From contig CAZBEI010000124.1 in NCBI GenBank assembly GCA_964490895.1, positions 1 to 18,969 on the forward strand: 18,969 nucleotides of DNA. The letters are read 5' to 3'. This stretch comes from JACRAO01 sp964490895. Lineage in GTDB: Bacteria > Bdellovibrionota > UBA1018. Below are positions 7,919 to 15,143 of the stretch, piece after piece (the stretch's first letter is position 1; the number at the start of each line of letters is the position of its first letter). The notes beneath the pieces were generated by a model that had not been told where the DNA came from, ran no database searches, and was given only the letters and a program-made list of their open reading frames with translations. Position numbers and translations under genes: made by a program.

Positions 7919-7954
7919 AGAATCAAGGATAGATCATGGGAGAGAGCCATAGCT

Positions 7955-8146
7955 ATGGGTCGGATGAGAAAATATTTTGATAAAATTTTAAAAAGAAAAC
8001 AAGGTCAAACAACCACTGAGTATGTTTTGATTTTATTGGTGGTGGTGATGGTTGTGGCTAAGTTTAAAGGATTGATGAAGAGTCAAATTGAAAAGGCTGT
8101 CGGGGACTTAGAAACTAAAATCGTCGATATCAAAAATGACAACTGA
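7955..8146 (+). CDS. flp: Flp-type prepilin 1
   Basis: This 63-residue Flp prepilin has a Lys/Arg-rich leader (1-17) ending in Gly, then the processing motif G/QTTTEYVLILL: cleavage after Gly17 leaves Glu at +5 and Tyr at +6, as in Flp1/TadA-system pilins. A hydrophobic helix (about 24-36) and a short charged tail follow. Start at 7955 is supported by GGGAGAGAG about 8 bases upstream; ATG at 7964 is an alternative. It is the first pilin after the promoter gap, and probably the major pilin, being the one with the best ribosome binding site and the simplest structure. A 15-codon frame (7936-7980) with its own AAGGA overlaps its start in another frame. Confidence 0.9.
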   Translation: MGRMRKYFDKILKRKQGQTTTEYVLILLVVVMVVAKFKGLMKSQIEKAVGDLETKIVDIKNDN

Positions 8147-8321
8147 ATCGGGGCAAACCACGACGGAGTATGTTTTATTGCTCTTAGTGGTGTTGACTAC
8201 TTCGATAAGTCTCACAAGAGTAGTTTTAAAAAGCGTGGACCGAGGTATTTTATCTTTGGGGGGTCAGTTAGAAAGGGACCTCAAGTCAGGAAGGTCGCCC
8301 GTCTATGTATGGAAAAACTAA
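8136..8321 (+). CDS. Flp-type prepilin 2
   Basis: This 61-residue prepilin has a very short leader (MTTESG) followed by QTTTEYVLLLLVV, with Glu+5/Tyr+6 and a hydrophobic helix to about residue 30. The tail (to 61) is longer in charged residues than in pilin 1. The motif region is almost identical in protein to that of pilin 1 (QTTTEYVL), pointing to a duplication. The start lies inside the last codons of pilin 1 (11-base overlap) with no clear ribosome site, so translation is probably coupled. Confidence 0.86.
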   Translation: MTTESGQTTTEYVLLLLVVLTTSISLTRVVLKSVDRGILSLGGQLERDLKSGRSPVYVWKN

Positions 8322-8586
8322 AAATAATGTCACAGGTCAAGCTATAACGGAATACGTTCTTGTCTTATTTGCTATAGTACTTACTTTTTCCATATTTACA
8401 CAAGGATTAAAGAAAATGCAGTTGCCACAAAAACTGGCGAAACCTATCACGGAGGATTTTTCGAGAGCTTACCGTTATGGGCATGCCAAAGCAAAGGGGT
8501 TTGAGGACGGCGGACCAGAAAATCATCCGAGAGCTAGAGAAGGGGTCAATAGCTTTAGGCTTTTTATTAATCCGAGCAAAATATGA
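8305..8586 (+). CDS. Flp-type prepilin 3, with C-terminal extension
   Basis: This 93-residue protein has the leader MYGKTKNNVTG and the processing site G/QAITEYVLVLFAI, again with Glu+5/Tyr+6. After the hydrophobic helix (about 16-32) there is a charged tail of about 60 residues (LAKPITEDFSRAYRYG onward), longer than typical Flp pilins, so it may be a minor or adaptor pilin. AGGAAGG (8288-8294) lies about 10 bases before the ATG. It overlaps pilin 2 by 17 bases and the next gene by 4. Confidence 0.8.
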   Translation: MYGKTKNNVTGQAITEYVLVLFAIVLTFSIFTQGLKKMQLPQKLAKPITEDFSRAYRYGHAKAKGFEDGGPENHPRAREGVNSFRLFINPSKI

Positions 8587-9149
8587 TGGCCGAGCAAAAT
8601 ATGAACAAAGATGGACAAGCTTCGATCGAATTTGCACTTGTTTTAACTCTGATGATTGGATTTATCTTTTTTTACTTTCAACTCTGCCTTGTTTTTGCCT
8701 GGGGAAATTATATTCACTATGCAACTTTTATGTCAGCACGAGCTTATCAGGCGGCTGGCTTTAATCAAGAAGACCAGGTGGCCCGTGCCAAAAATGTTCT
8801 CATTCGAGCGGTAAAGAAGGGGATTGCTTTTCCTGGGCGGGATCGTTTGCCCGTCCTTGCCCGTGGGTTTGGGGGCGATGATTTGCCAGGCATAGCCATC
8901 GACTCTCCCAAGAATTTTGACGCTAAAACAAGAAATTTAAGTTGGCTCGAGGGAGTCCGATATACTTTTAGGAGTAGACTGTTTTTAGTTCCTATGGCGG
9001 GGTCTTCTGGAGACGGAGGAAAAACCCCCTCTGTGAATGAGATCACTTTGACCTCTGAGAGCTGGTTGGGGAGGGAACCCAGCTATGATGAATGTTTGGG
9101 GTATTTGAAAAAAAATTTTAAAACTGCTTTTATAGATAATGGTTGTTAA
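8583..9149 (+). CDS. tadE: TadE-like minor pseudopilin
   Basis: This 188-residue protein begins with a short leader and the prepilin-like site G/QASIEFALVLTLMIGF (Gly11, Glu at +5), the hallmark of TadE/TadF pseudopilins, followed by a long hydrophobic helix (about 16-40). The region after it (about 41-188) is soluble, with two Cys near the C-terminus (Cys174 and the final Cys188), which could form a disulfide in the periplasm. It is longer than many TadE proteins. The start overlaps the pilin 3 stop as ATGA; the in-frame ATG next to it (8586) is equally possible. TadE-type proteins are needed for initiation or stability of the Flp pilus. Confidence 0.75.
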   Translation: MMAEQNMNKDGQASIEFALVLTLMIGFIFFYFQLCLVFAWGNYIHYATFMSARAYQAAGFNQEDQVARAKNVLIRAVKKGIAFPGRDRLPVLARGFGGDDLPGIAIDSPKNFDAKTRNLSWLEGVRYTFRSRLFLVPMAGSSGDGGKTPSVNEITLTSESWLGREPSYDECLGYLKKNFKTAFIDNGC

Positions 9150-9690
9150 ATTAATGAAAAAGAAGAGGACAGAATCGGGTCAAAGTATTTTGGAATTTTT
9201 AATCATGCTCCCCATTTTGATAGGGCTCGTGGTTATTTTAGTCCGTGTCAATACTGCCATGCAGATTTCAATCGTCAATCAGCAGTACGCAAGAGCTCAT
9301 ACTTTATGGCTTGCTTTTAATAGTGCAGAGTATCCTCAGTATGGAATTAGAGAAAGTAATTTTCAGAAAAAAGGATACAACCGGATGGTCATTGGAGTTG
9401 CAGATAATGCTCAACCTGATGATGATTCTGGAATTTATCGGCCACTTGCTACTACTCAATACATTGTTAGAAAGCAGAAGGTGAGAGACTCTAGTCCTGC
9501 ACAAGAGGAACCCACGGAGAGGGATTATGTGAGAATCCGAAATACTATTTCTCTTTGTACTCAAAGCAATGTGATGTTTGCAGAAGGCGCTTCGCAACCC
9601 ATCTCTCCTGCTTTGCTGCGAAAGCATGCAGAAAGTGGCGCAGAGGGAGCCAAAGTATTCCAATTCTGTAGGAGTCCTATCGATGAATAA
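9139..9690 (+). CDS. TadE/TadF-like minor pseudopilin
   Basis: This 183-residue protein has a basic leader ending in Gly14 and the site G/QSILEFLIMLPILIGLV, with Glu at +5, then a membrane helix to about residue 36 and a soluble domain. It has the general form of TadE/TadF/TadG N-terminal regions but is too short for a full TadG with von Willebrand domain. Two cysteines (near 140 and 177) could pair. ATG at 9139 overlaps the previous gene by 11 bases; ATG at 9154 is an alternative start. The next gene starts within its last codons (8-base overlap). Confidence 0.7.
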   Translation: MVVKLMKKKRTESGQSILEFLIMLPILIGLVVILVRVNTAMQISIVNQQYARAHTLWLAFNSAEYPQYGIRESNFQKKGYNRMVIGVADNAQPDDDSGIYRPLATTQYIVRKQKVRDSSPAQEEPTERDYVRIRNTISLCTQSNVMFAEGASQPISPALLRKHAESGAEGAKVFQFCRSPIDE

Positions 9691-10519
9691 CAGAGCACTG
9701 GGATTGTCCTTGGTCATTACCGTGATTGCGCTTTTTATGGTGCAGAGTTATGTCTCGAGCATTGAAGAAAAAGCCCGTAAAAAATTCGGAACTTCCATTT
9801 TGGTGGTGAAGGCTAAAAAAGATATCAAAGAACAAGAAACTCTCAATGACACAATGCTAAAATTAGAGCTTGTTCCAAAAAATTTTTTAGAACCCAATAG
9901 CATTTCGTTTGATTCGGATAAACCTAACGAAGAAACCTCAAAAATTTTAAAAAGTTTAGTCGGAACAGTCGCGATTGTACCTATAAAAACAGGGGAGCAG
10001 ATTTCGAGCAATAAAATTACAGAACCCTCAGTGCGCTCTGGGCTCTCTCCTCAAATCACACCTGGGCGGAGAGCTTTTCCTGTTCCTGTCACTGAAGTGA
10101 CAGGAGTTTCGAAACTGATCAAGCCAGGCGATCGAGTCGATTTGATCGCTGTTTTAGATCAGGGAGGTGGAAAAGAAAATCGCGTATCCAAAACAGTTTT
10201 TCAAGATCTTGTTATTCTCTCAATCGGAAAAAATGTGACCAATAATGTTGCCAGAGTTTTAGAGTTTGATTCTGGGACTGGAAAAGAAAAAGTACGCTCC
10301 TTATCAGAGGATACCACATTTAGTTCTATAACGGTCGAAGTAGAGCCAGCACAAGCTCAAGTTTTAGCTCTTATTTTATCCAACAATGACAACACTATTT
10401 TTATTTCACTCCGAAACAATGATGACACAGATCGTGTGGGAATTGGGGCTATGGGCGTCCACGATATTTTGGGAGGAGAATACACTCAAGTACAACGGGG
10501 AACTGCTGGGAGAAGGTAA
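9683..10519 (+). CDS. cpaB: Flp pilus assembly protein CpaB/RcpC
   Basis: The start is ATG 9683, chosen because GGAG (9670-9673) lies nine bases upstream and the resulting 278-residue protein begins right at its membrane anchor (about 5-25). A SAF domain at about 38-112 (ILVVKAKKDIKEQETLNDTML, then VGTVAIVPIKTGEQI at 93-107) and an RcpC/CpaB-type second half (GRRAFPVPVTEVTGVSKLIKPGDRVDLIAVL region at 128-158; ITVEVEPAQAQVLAL at 216-230) follow. CpaB is a periplasmic protein that works with the secretin, and its SAF domain is thought to bind peptidoglycan. The longer frame from 9578 is not used because its first 35 codons fall within the previous gene. Confidence 0.9.
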   Translation: MNNRALGLSLVITVIALFMVQSYVSSIEEKARKKFGTSILVVKAKKDIKEQETLNDTMLKLELVPKNFLEPNSISFDSDKPNEETSKILKSLVGTVAIVPIKTGEQISSNKITEPSVRSGLSPQITPGRRAFPVPVTEVTGVSKLIKPGDRVDLIAVLDQGGGKENRVSKTVFQDLVILSIGKNVTNNVARVLEFDSGTGKEKVRSLSEDTTFSSITVEVEPAQAQVLALILSNNDNTIFISLRNNDDTDRVGIGAMGVHDILGGEYTQVQRGTAGRR

Positions 10520-12082
10520 ATGATTTTTGTTTTTTTGATTCTTAATTTATTGATCGCGTCCGATGGGATGGCAGCAAAGAAAACTAAGTATCATAGATCC
10601 CACCTCACCCGCGATGAGTCAGAACGGAAAGCCGATAAACGAAGGCTGCTTTTGACGACAGGCGAAGACAAACCTATTGATTTAGATTTTGATGTAGCCA
10701 GTGCAAACGGCATTGCAGTTGGAAATCCACAAATCATTACTTACACTCTTGTTAAAATTGGAGACAAAAGACAAATTGTTTTTAAGCCCCTAAAGAGTGG
10801 AGAAACCACAGTGACACTGCGGGATAACGAGGGAAATTTACGGCTTATTTTTAAAGCTATCGTTACAGGATCTAACTTGTTGAGGCGAGCAGATGAGGTC
10901 CGGCAGCTCCTTAGAAACATAGAGGGAATTGACATCAAAATTGTGGGTCAAAAAATTATCATTGATGGAGAGGTTTTAGTTCCTGCTGATTATGGAAGGC
11001 TTTTATCTGTCATTACAGATAAAGTGTATTCGGATACTGTTTTAAATTTGACTACCCTTTCTCCCTTCGCGATGCAAAGTTTGGCTCGAAAAATTCAAGA
11101 AGATATCAATAATTTTGCCTCTAATGTAAGAACTCGTGTGGTCAATGGAGCTATATTGCTCGAAGGCAATGTGGATTCCGAAAGTCAATACAACCGAGCG
11201 AGAGAAATCGCGAAAATTTACCTGCCCGAAGTAAGACCTGTGCACCCCCTGTTTGCAAAGGATCCATCCAATACACAAATTTTGCCAAAGGCCTTGGTAC
11301 AAAACTTTATTGTCATCAATGCACCTCCTCCTAAAAAACAAGAAAAAATGGTTCGCGTGACTATCCATTTCGTGGAACTTTCGAAAGATTTCAGGAAAAT
11401 TTTTGCCTTTAAGTGGCAACCAGGAGTCACTTCGACCACGAACATCAATGTTGGAAAAACTGGGGAGGGTGGAGTCGGTGCCACAGGAACTTCTTTTTTA
11501 GCCACGATTGGTTCTTTATTGCCAATCTTAGAGTCTGCTCAGGATGCGGGTTATGCTCGGATTTTAAAAAAGGGAGATTTAGTGACTCGGAGTGGCCAAC
11601 CTGGAAGCTTAAATCAGACGACCGAGATTGCCTTTACGACGGTTGGGCCAAACGGTCAACCTGTTCCGGCCACAAAGCAGGTGGGTTTAAAAATCGCAGT
11701 GACTCCAAGCATCTTGGGGCAGAGCGAAGATATTCAACTGGACTTAAATCTTAATCAAATTACAGAATTAGAGAGGGCTCCTGCAGGGGGGGCTCCCACA
11801 ATAGAAAATCATGAGATTATCACTAAAGTTTATATCAAATCTGGAGAAAGTGCGGCCGTAGCAGGAGTGACCAATAATATAGTAGGGACTGATTTTAATA
11901 AACATGACCCAAAGCCTGGAGTTTTTGGAGCCGAAACACAACCCATATTTAATTTGCTCAGAAGCAAAGAATATCGAAAGAAAAAATCTCAATTTGTCAT
12001 CTTTGTCACCCCTCAAATTGTTGAAAACGCCTCAGATGGGACAGAAGATTTGAGGCGAAATTTTAGAGTTAAGGTGAAGTAA
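10520..12082 (+). CDS. cpaC: Tad secretin CpaC/RcpA
   Basis: This 520-residue protein has an N-terminal signal peptide (about 1-18, MIFVFLILNLLIASDGMAA), a type II/III secretion N-terminal pilus domain (about 45-115, LDFDVASANGIAVGNPQIIT and SGETTVTLRDNEGNLR), two BON-like modules (about 117-175 and 187-235) and a C-terminal secretin domain (about 275-502) that ends with PIFNLLRSKEYRKKKSQFVIFVTPQIV, the conserved closing motif. It forms the outer-membrane channel for the Flp pilus. The Gly-rich stretch at 311-328 and the strand region at 356-395 are consistent with the barrel. The start immediately follows the cpaB stop, with GGGAGAAGG as its ribosome site. Confidence 0.92.
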   Translation: MIFVFLILNLLIASDGMAAKKTKYHRSHLTRDESERKADKRRLLLTTGEDKPIDLDFDVASANGIAVGNPQIITYTLVKIGDKRQIVFKPLKSGETTVTLRDNEGNLRLIFKAIVTGSNLLRRADEVRQLLRNIEGIDIKIVGQKIIIDGEVLVPADYGRLLSVITDKVYSDTVLNLTTLSPFAMQSLARKIQEDINNFASNVRTRVVNGAILLEGNVDSESQYNRAREIAKIYLPEVRPVHPLFAKDPSNTQILPKALVQNFIVINAPPPKKQEKMVRVTIHFVELSKDFRKIFAFKWQPGVTSTTNINVGKTGEGGVGATGTSFLATIGSLLPILESAQDAGYARILKKGDLVTRSGQPGSLNQTTEIAFTTVGPNGQPVPATKQVGLKIAVTPSILGQSEDIQLDLNLNQITELERAPAGGAPTIENHEIITKVYIKSGESAAVAGVTNNIVGTDFNKHDPKPGVFGAETQPIFNLLRSKEYRKKKSQFVIFVTPQIVENASDGTEDLRRNFRVKVK

Positions 12083-12084
12083 AA

Positions 12085-14238
12085 ATGGGAAGCCATATCA
12101 TTGCAGTTGTGGGTGGGAAAGGGGGAGTTGGGAAGAGTATTTTTACGGCCAATTTGACAATGGCTTACATGCAAGAATTTAAAATGAGGCCCCTTCTGAT
12201 CGATTTAGATCTGAATAGTTTAGGGGATCAAAATATTATTTTAGGGCAAAACCCTCAAAGAAACATTGTGGATATTTCGAGACTGCAAGGTGTCACTTTG
12301 GATCTTAAAACATTGGCTCCCTTTGTGATTAATTCTCCACAAGGCTATAGCTACGTTTCTGCTCCTAAGGATGCGATTATTGCCAGAGATTTGGATTTAG
12401 AAGGGTTAGGCAAATTTTTGAAAGCAGTCCCGCAGCTTTTTCCACTGTGCGTGATGGATTGTGGGAGCGTCATGGATGTCCATGTCATGAAAGCTTTAGA
12501 GTTTGCCACTGTTATTTTTGTGGTCACTACGGGAGATGTGATTGTAGTCAATCAAACCAAGAGAATTTTAGCAAAAATACAAGAGCTGCTTTTTCCTCCA
12601 GAGATGGTTCAACTGATCCTCAATCGCTATGTGTCTTCGCAAATGATCACTCCTCTCACATTGCAAAAAAACTTAGGGAAAAATGTTTTTGGAGCGATTC
12701 CAGAAGATGTCTCTACGAGTGATCATTGTCTTGCCAAGAGCACACCAGCATGTTTGGGAGCACCCAACTCAGGTTTAGCTCGAAGTTATCACGATTTGGT
12801 TAGAAAAATTCAACAAATGGGACTCCTTGATCAACTTGCTAAACTGATCAAACCCAAACTAAAATCAATCATGACAACCCAAACGGAGGGCTTAAAATCT
12901 CCCGGAGGTTCTGCGGTCGATGTGATTATGGGAAGATCAACGAGTGCCTCCCTCGACGGTTGGACGGTGATGAAATTGAGAATTCATCGAGCACTCATTG
13001 AGCAAATGGATCTCAAAAAAAATTTTACAGACACCAATGATCCAAAACAGCGAGCTCTCCTGAGAGAAAAAACACAAAAGGCAATTCTAGACATACTCAA
13101 TGTCGAGGATACGGTGGCGCTTTTACCCACGCGTGAATTAAAATCTCAGATGGTCAAAGAGGTTTTGGATGAGGCATTAGGTTTGGGCCCCTTGGAGGAC
13201 CTCTTAAGTGATGACTCAGTTACTGAAATTATGGTGAACGCCAGAGATCAGATTTATGTGGAGAGAAGTGGAAAATCTATGCTCTCTAAGGTGACTTTTT
13301 CGAGCGAACTCCAGATGATGAATGTGATTGAAAGAATTGTAACTCCTTTGGGCAGGCGTGTGGACGAGAAAGTTCCCTTTGTGGATGCAAGGCTTAGGGA
13401 TGGCTCCAGGGTGCACATCATTATACCTCCGCTTTCTTTGAGGGGTCCGACGATTACGATTCGAAAGTTCCCTAAGAGACGGTTTGGCGCGAAAGACCTT
13501 ATTGACTATGGAACATTTACGGAAGAAATAGCTGATTTTTTAAGAGCTTGTGTAGAGGCAAAGTTAAATGTGGTGGTTTCTGGAGGCACTGGATCTGGTA
13601 AAACAACGTTACTCAATGTTCTTTCTAATTTTATTCCAGCCAACGAAAGGATCATTACAGTTGAGGATTCTGCAGAATTGCAACTTGGCCAGGAGCACAT
13701 CGTTCGGCTCGAGACGCGTCCAAAAAATATTGAAGGTGAGGGAGAGGTCACTGTTCGTGATTTAGTAAAAAACTGTTTGAGAATGCGTCCAGATCGGATT
13801 GTTGTGGGAGAGTGCCGAGATGGTGCGGCGCTCGATATGTTGCAAGCCATGAATACCGGTCACAATGGTTCAATGACCACTGTTCACTCCAATAATCCGA
13901 GAGAATGTATTGGAAGATTAGAAACGTTGTGTTTGATGGCAGGGATTGGATTGCCTTCTCGAGCCATAAAAGAAACCATTTCGTCTGCCGTGAATATTAT
14001 TATTCAAAAAAATAGACTCAATGATGGAAGTAGAAAAATAGTGGCCATCACAGAAGTCTCTGGGATGCAAGGTGATGTCGTGACCTTGCAAGATATTTTT
14101 TTATTTAAACAAGAGGGAATGGACAAAAGAAGAAAAATCGTAGGGCGTTTTGTACCCACCGGTTTTATCCCCAAATTTGTAGAAGAATTAGAAGCTAAAG
14201 GAATGAAGATCTCACGCGGATTGTTTGCTGCAAAATAA
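12085..14238 (+). CDS. cpaF: CpaE/MinD-like ATPase fused to CpaF/TadA motor ATPase
   Basis: This is one 717-residue frame with two ATPases. Residues 1 to about 260 are a MinD/ParA-type domain: deviant Walker A GGKGGVGKS at 10-18, LLIDLDLNSLGDQN at 37-50, MDCG at 124-127; it lacks the receiver-like N-terminus of classical CpaE. After a linker (about 260-295), residues to 717 are a TadA/CpaF secretion ATPase: the N-terminal domain EVLDEALGLGPLEDLLSDDSVTEIMVN region (359-385), Walker A GGTGSGKTTL at 500-509, Walker B/Asp box RIVVGECRDGAALDML at 571-586 with E576, and the His box GSMTTVHSNNP at 595-605. The two functions are usually separate adjacent genes; no frameshift or internal start signal is evident. 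The motor drives pilin assembly at the inner membrane, and the CpaE-like part is expected to place it at the pole. It begins two bases after the cpaC stop. Confidence 0.93.
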   Translation: MGSHIIAVVGGKGGVGKSIFTANLTMAYMQEFKMRPLLIDLDLNSLGDQNIILGQNPQRNIVDISRLQGVTLDLKTLAPFVINSPQGYSYVSAPKDAIIARDLDLEGLGKFLKAVPQLFPLCVMDCGSVMDVHVMKALEFATVIFVVTTGDVIVVNQTKRILAKIQELLFPPEMVQLILNRYVSSQMITPLTLQKNLGKNVFGAIPEDVSTSDHCLAKSTPACLGAPNSGLARSYHDLVRKIQQMGLLDQLAKLIKPKLKSIMTTQTEGLKSPGGSAVDVIMGRSTSASLDGWTVMKLRIHRALIEQMDLKKNFTDTNDPKQRALLREKTQKAILDILNVEDTVALLPTRELKSQMVKEVLDEALGLGPLEDLLSDDSVTEIMVNARDQIYVERSGKSMLSKVTFSSELQMMNVIERIVTPLGRRVDEKVPFVDARLRDGSRVHIIIPPLSLRGPTITIRKFPKRRFGAKDLIDYGTFTEEIADFLRACVEAKLNVVVSGGTGSGKTTLLNVLSNFIPANERIITVEDSAELQLGQEHIVRLETRPKNIEGEGEVTVRDLVKNCLRMRPDRIVVGECRDGAALDMLQAMNTGHNGSMTTVHSNNPRECIGRLETLCLMAGIGLPSRAIKETISSAVNIIIQKNRLNDGSRKIVAITEVSGMQGDVVTLQDIFLFKQEGMDKRRKIVGRFVPTGFIPKFVEELEAKGMKISRGLFAAK

Positions 14239-14252
14239 CCGGGAGTTAGAGA

Positions 14253-15125
14253 ATGGACGAAGGATTAAAAATTTTAGCCTATTTGACATTTTCAGTAGGC
14301 ATTTTTTTAGTTTCTTATCAGTATAGCAAGAAAATTTTAGATTGGCTGAGGTATCAATCCATAGGAACCCGGGATTATATTGTAGAAAAACTTTCTCAAA
14401 TGTTTATAGAGGTTCCTCCCCAAAAAATTTTATTGGGATTGTTTGGACTCAGTTTTGGCTTAGGGCTGATGGTGTTTCTGCTTTTGCTGCCACAGCTGTT
14501 TCCTGCGTTTTTTTTGGGCTTTATTACAGCTGTAGTGGGCTGGAAAGTTCCGAAGCCGATAGTCAATTTTATTTATAAAAAAAGAGTCGAAAAATTTGTA
14601 TTACAAATGGTAGATGGCCTAGGACTTATGTCTAATGGGATGAAATCTGGGCTTTCTGTTGTTCAGTCGATGGGGCTTATCACTCAAGAAATGCCCAATC
14701 CTATTCGGCAAGAGTTTAACCTCGTTTTGAATGAGAACAAATTAGGTATTCCTCTCGAAGAAGCCTTTAATAATTTGGCAAAAAGAATGGAGTCCGATGA
14801 TGTCGAAATGTTTGTCACATCGGTCAATATCTTAAAGGAAACCGGGGGCAATTTAGCAGAAACTTTGGATACCATTGTGGCGACTATTCGGGAGCGCGTC
14901 AAAGTGGAAAAAAAGATAGCTGCGATGACTTCCCAGGGCTTCTATCAGGGGATGTTTGTGATGGCGATTCCCCCACTGCTTGGGATTTTTTTCTATCAAT
15001 CTGACCCCGAGTTCATGAGGCCACTTTTTACAACCACGGTGGGTTGGTTGATTATCATGACCATAATTTTGTTGGAATTATTGGGTTTTTTTGTCATCAT
15101 GAAAGTCATTAAGATTGATGTATAA
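14253..15125 (+). CDS. tadB: TadB-like inner-membrane platform protein
   Basis: This 290-residue protein has an N-terminal membrane segment (about 5-23), a hydrophobic pair at about 58-98, a GspF-like cytoplasmic domain (about 113-220: LGLMSNGMKSGLSVVQSMGL, NLAETLDTIVATIRERVKVE near 195-218), and two C-terminal membrane segments (about 226-245 and 257-285). The KIAAMTSQG motif just before the third segment pair is typical of TadB. It forms the platform with TadC. Its start has GGGAG at 14239-14243 followed by a good spacing. It follows the ATPase gene by 14 bases, the normal cpaF-tadB order. Confidence 0.88.
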   Translation: MDEGLKILAYLTFSVGIFLVSYQYSKKILDWLRYQSIGTRDYIVEKLSQMFIEVPPQKILLGLFGLSFGLGLMVFLLLLPQLFPAFFLGFITAVVGWKVPKPIVNFIYKKRVEKFVLQMVDGLGLMSNGMKSGLSVVQSMGLITQEMPNPIRQEFNLVLNENKLGIPLEEAFNNLAKRMESDDVEMFVTSVNILKETGGNLAETLDTIVATIRERVKVEKKIAAMTSQGFYQGMFVMAIPPLLGIFFYQSDPEFMRPLFTTTVGWLIIMTIILLELLGFFVIMKVIKIDV

Positions 15126-15143
15126 TAAAGTGAGGGGGTACTC

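Noticed and set aside
9578..9682. Upstream extension of cpaB
   Set aside because: The added 35 codons lie inside the previous gene and lack a ribosome site; ATG 9683 has GGAG at the right distance and places the membrane anchor at the N-terminus.
9304..9717. 137-codon minus-strand frame opposite the TadE/F-like gene
   Set aside because: Lies entirely antisense to genes with clear prepilin and CpaB motifs; no motif of its own.
11042..11505. Two minus-strand frames opposite cpaC
   Set aside because: Antisense to conserved secretin sequence with no ribosome site or motif.
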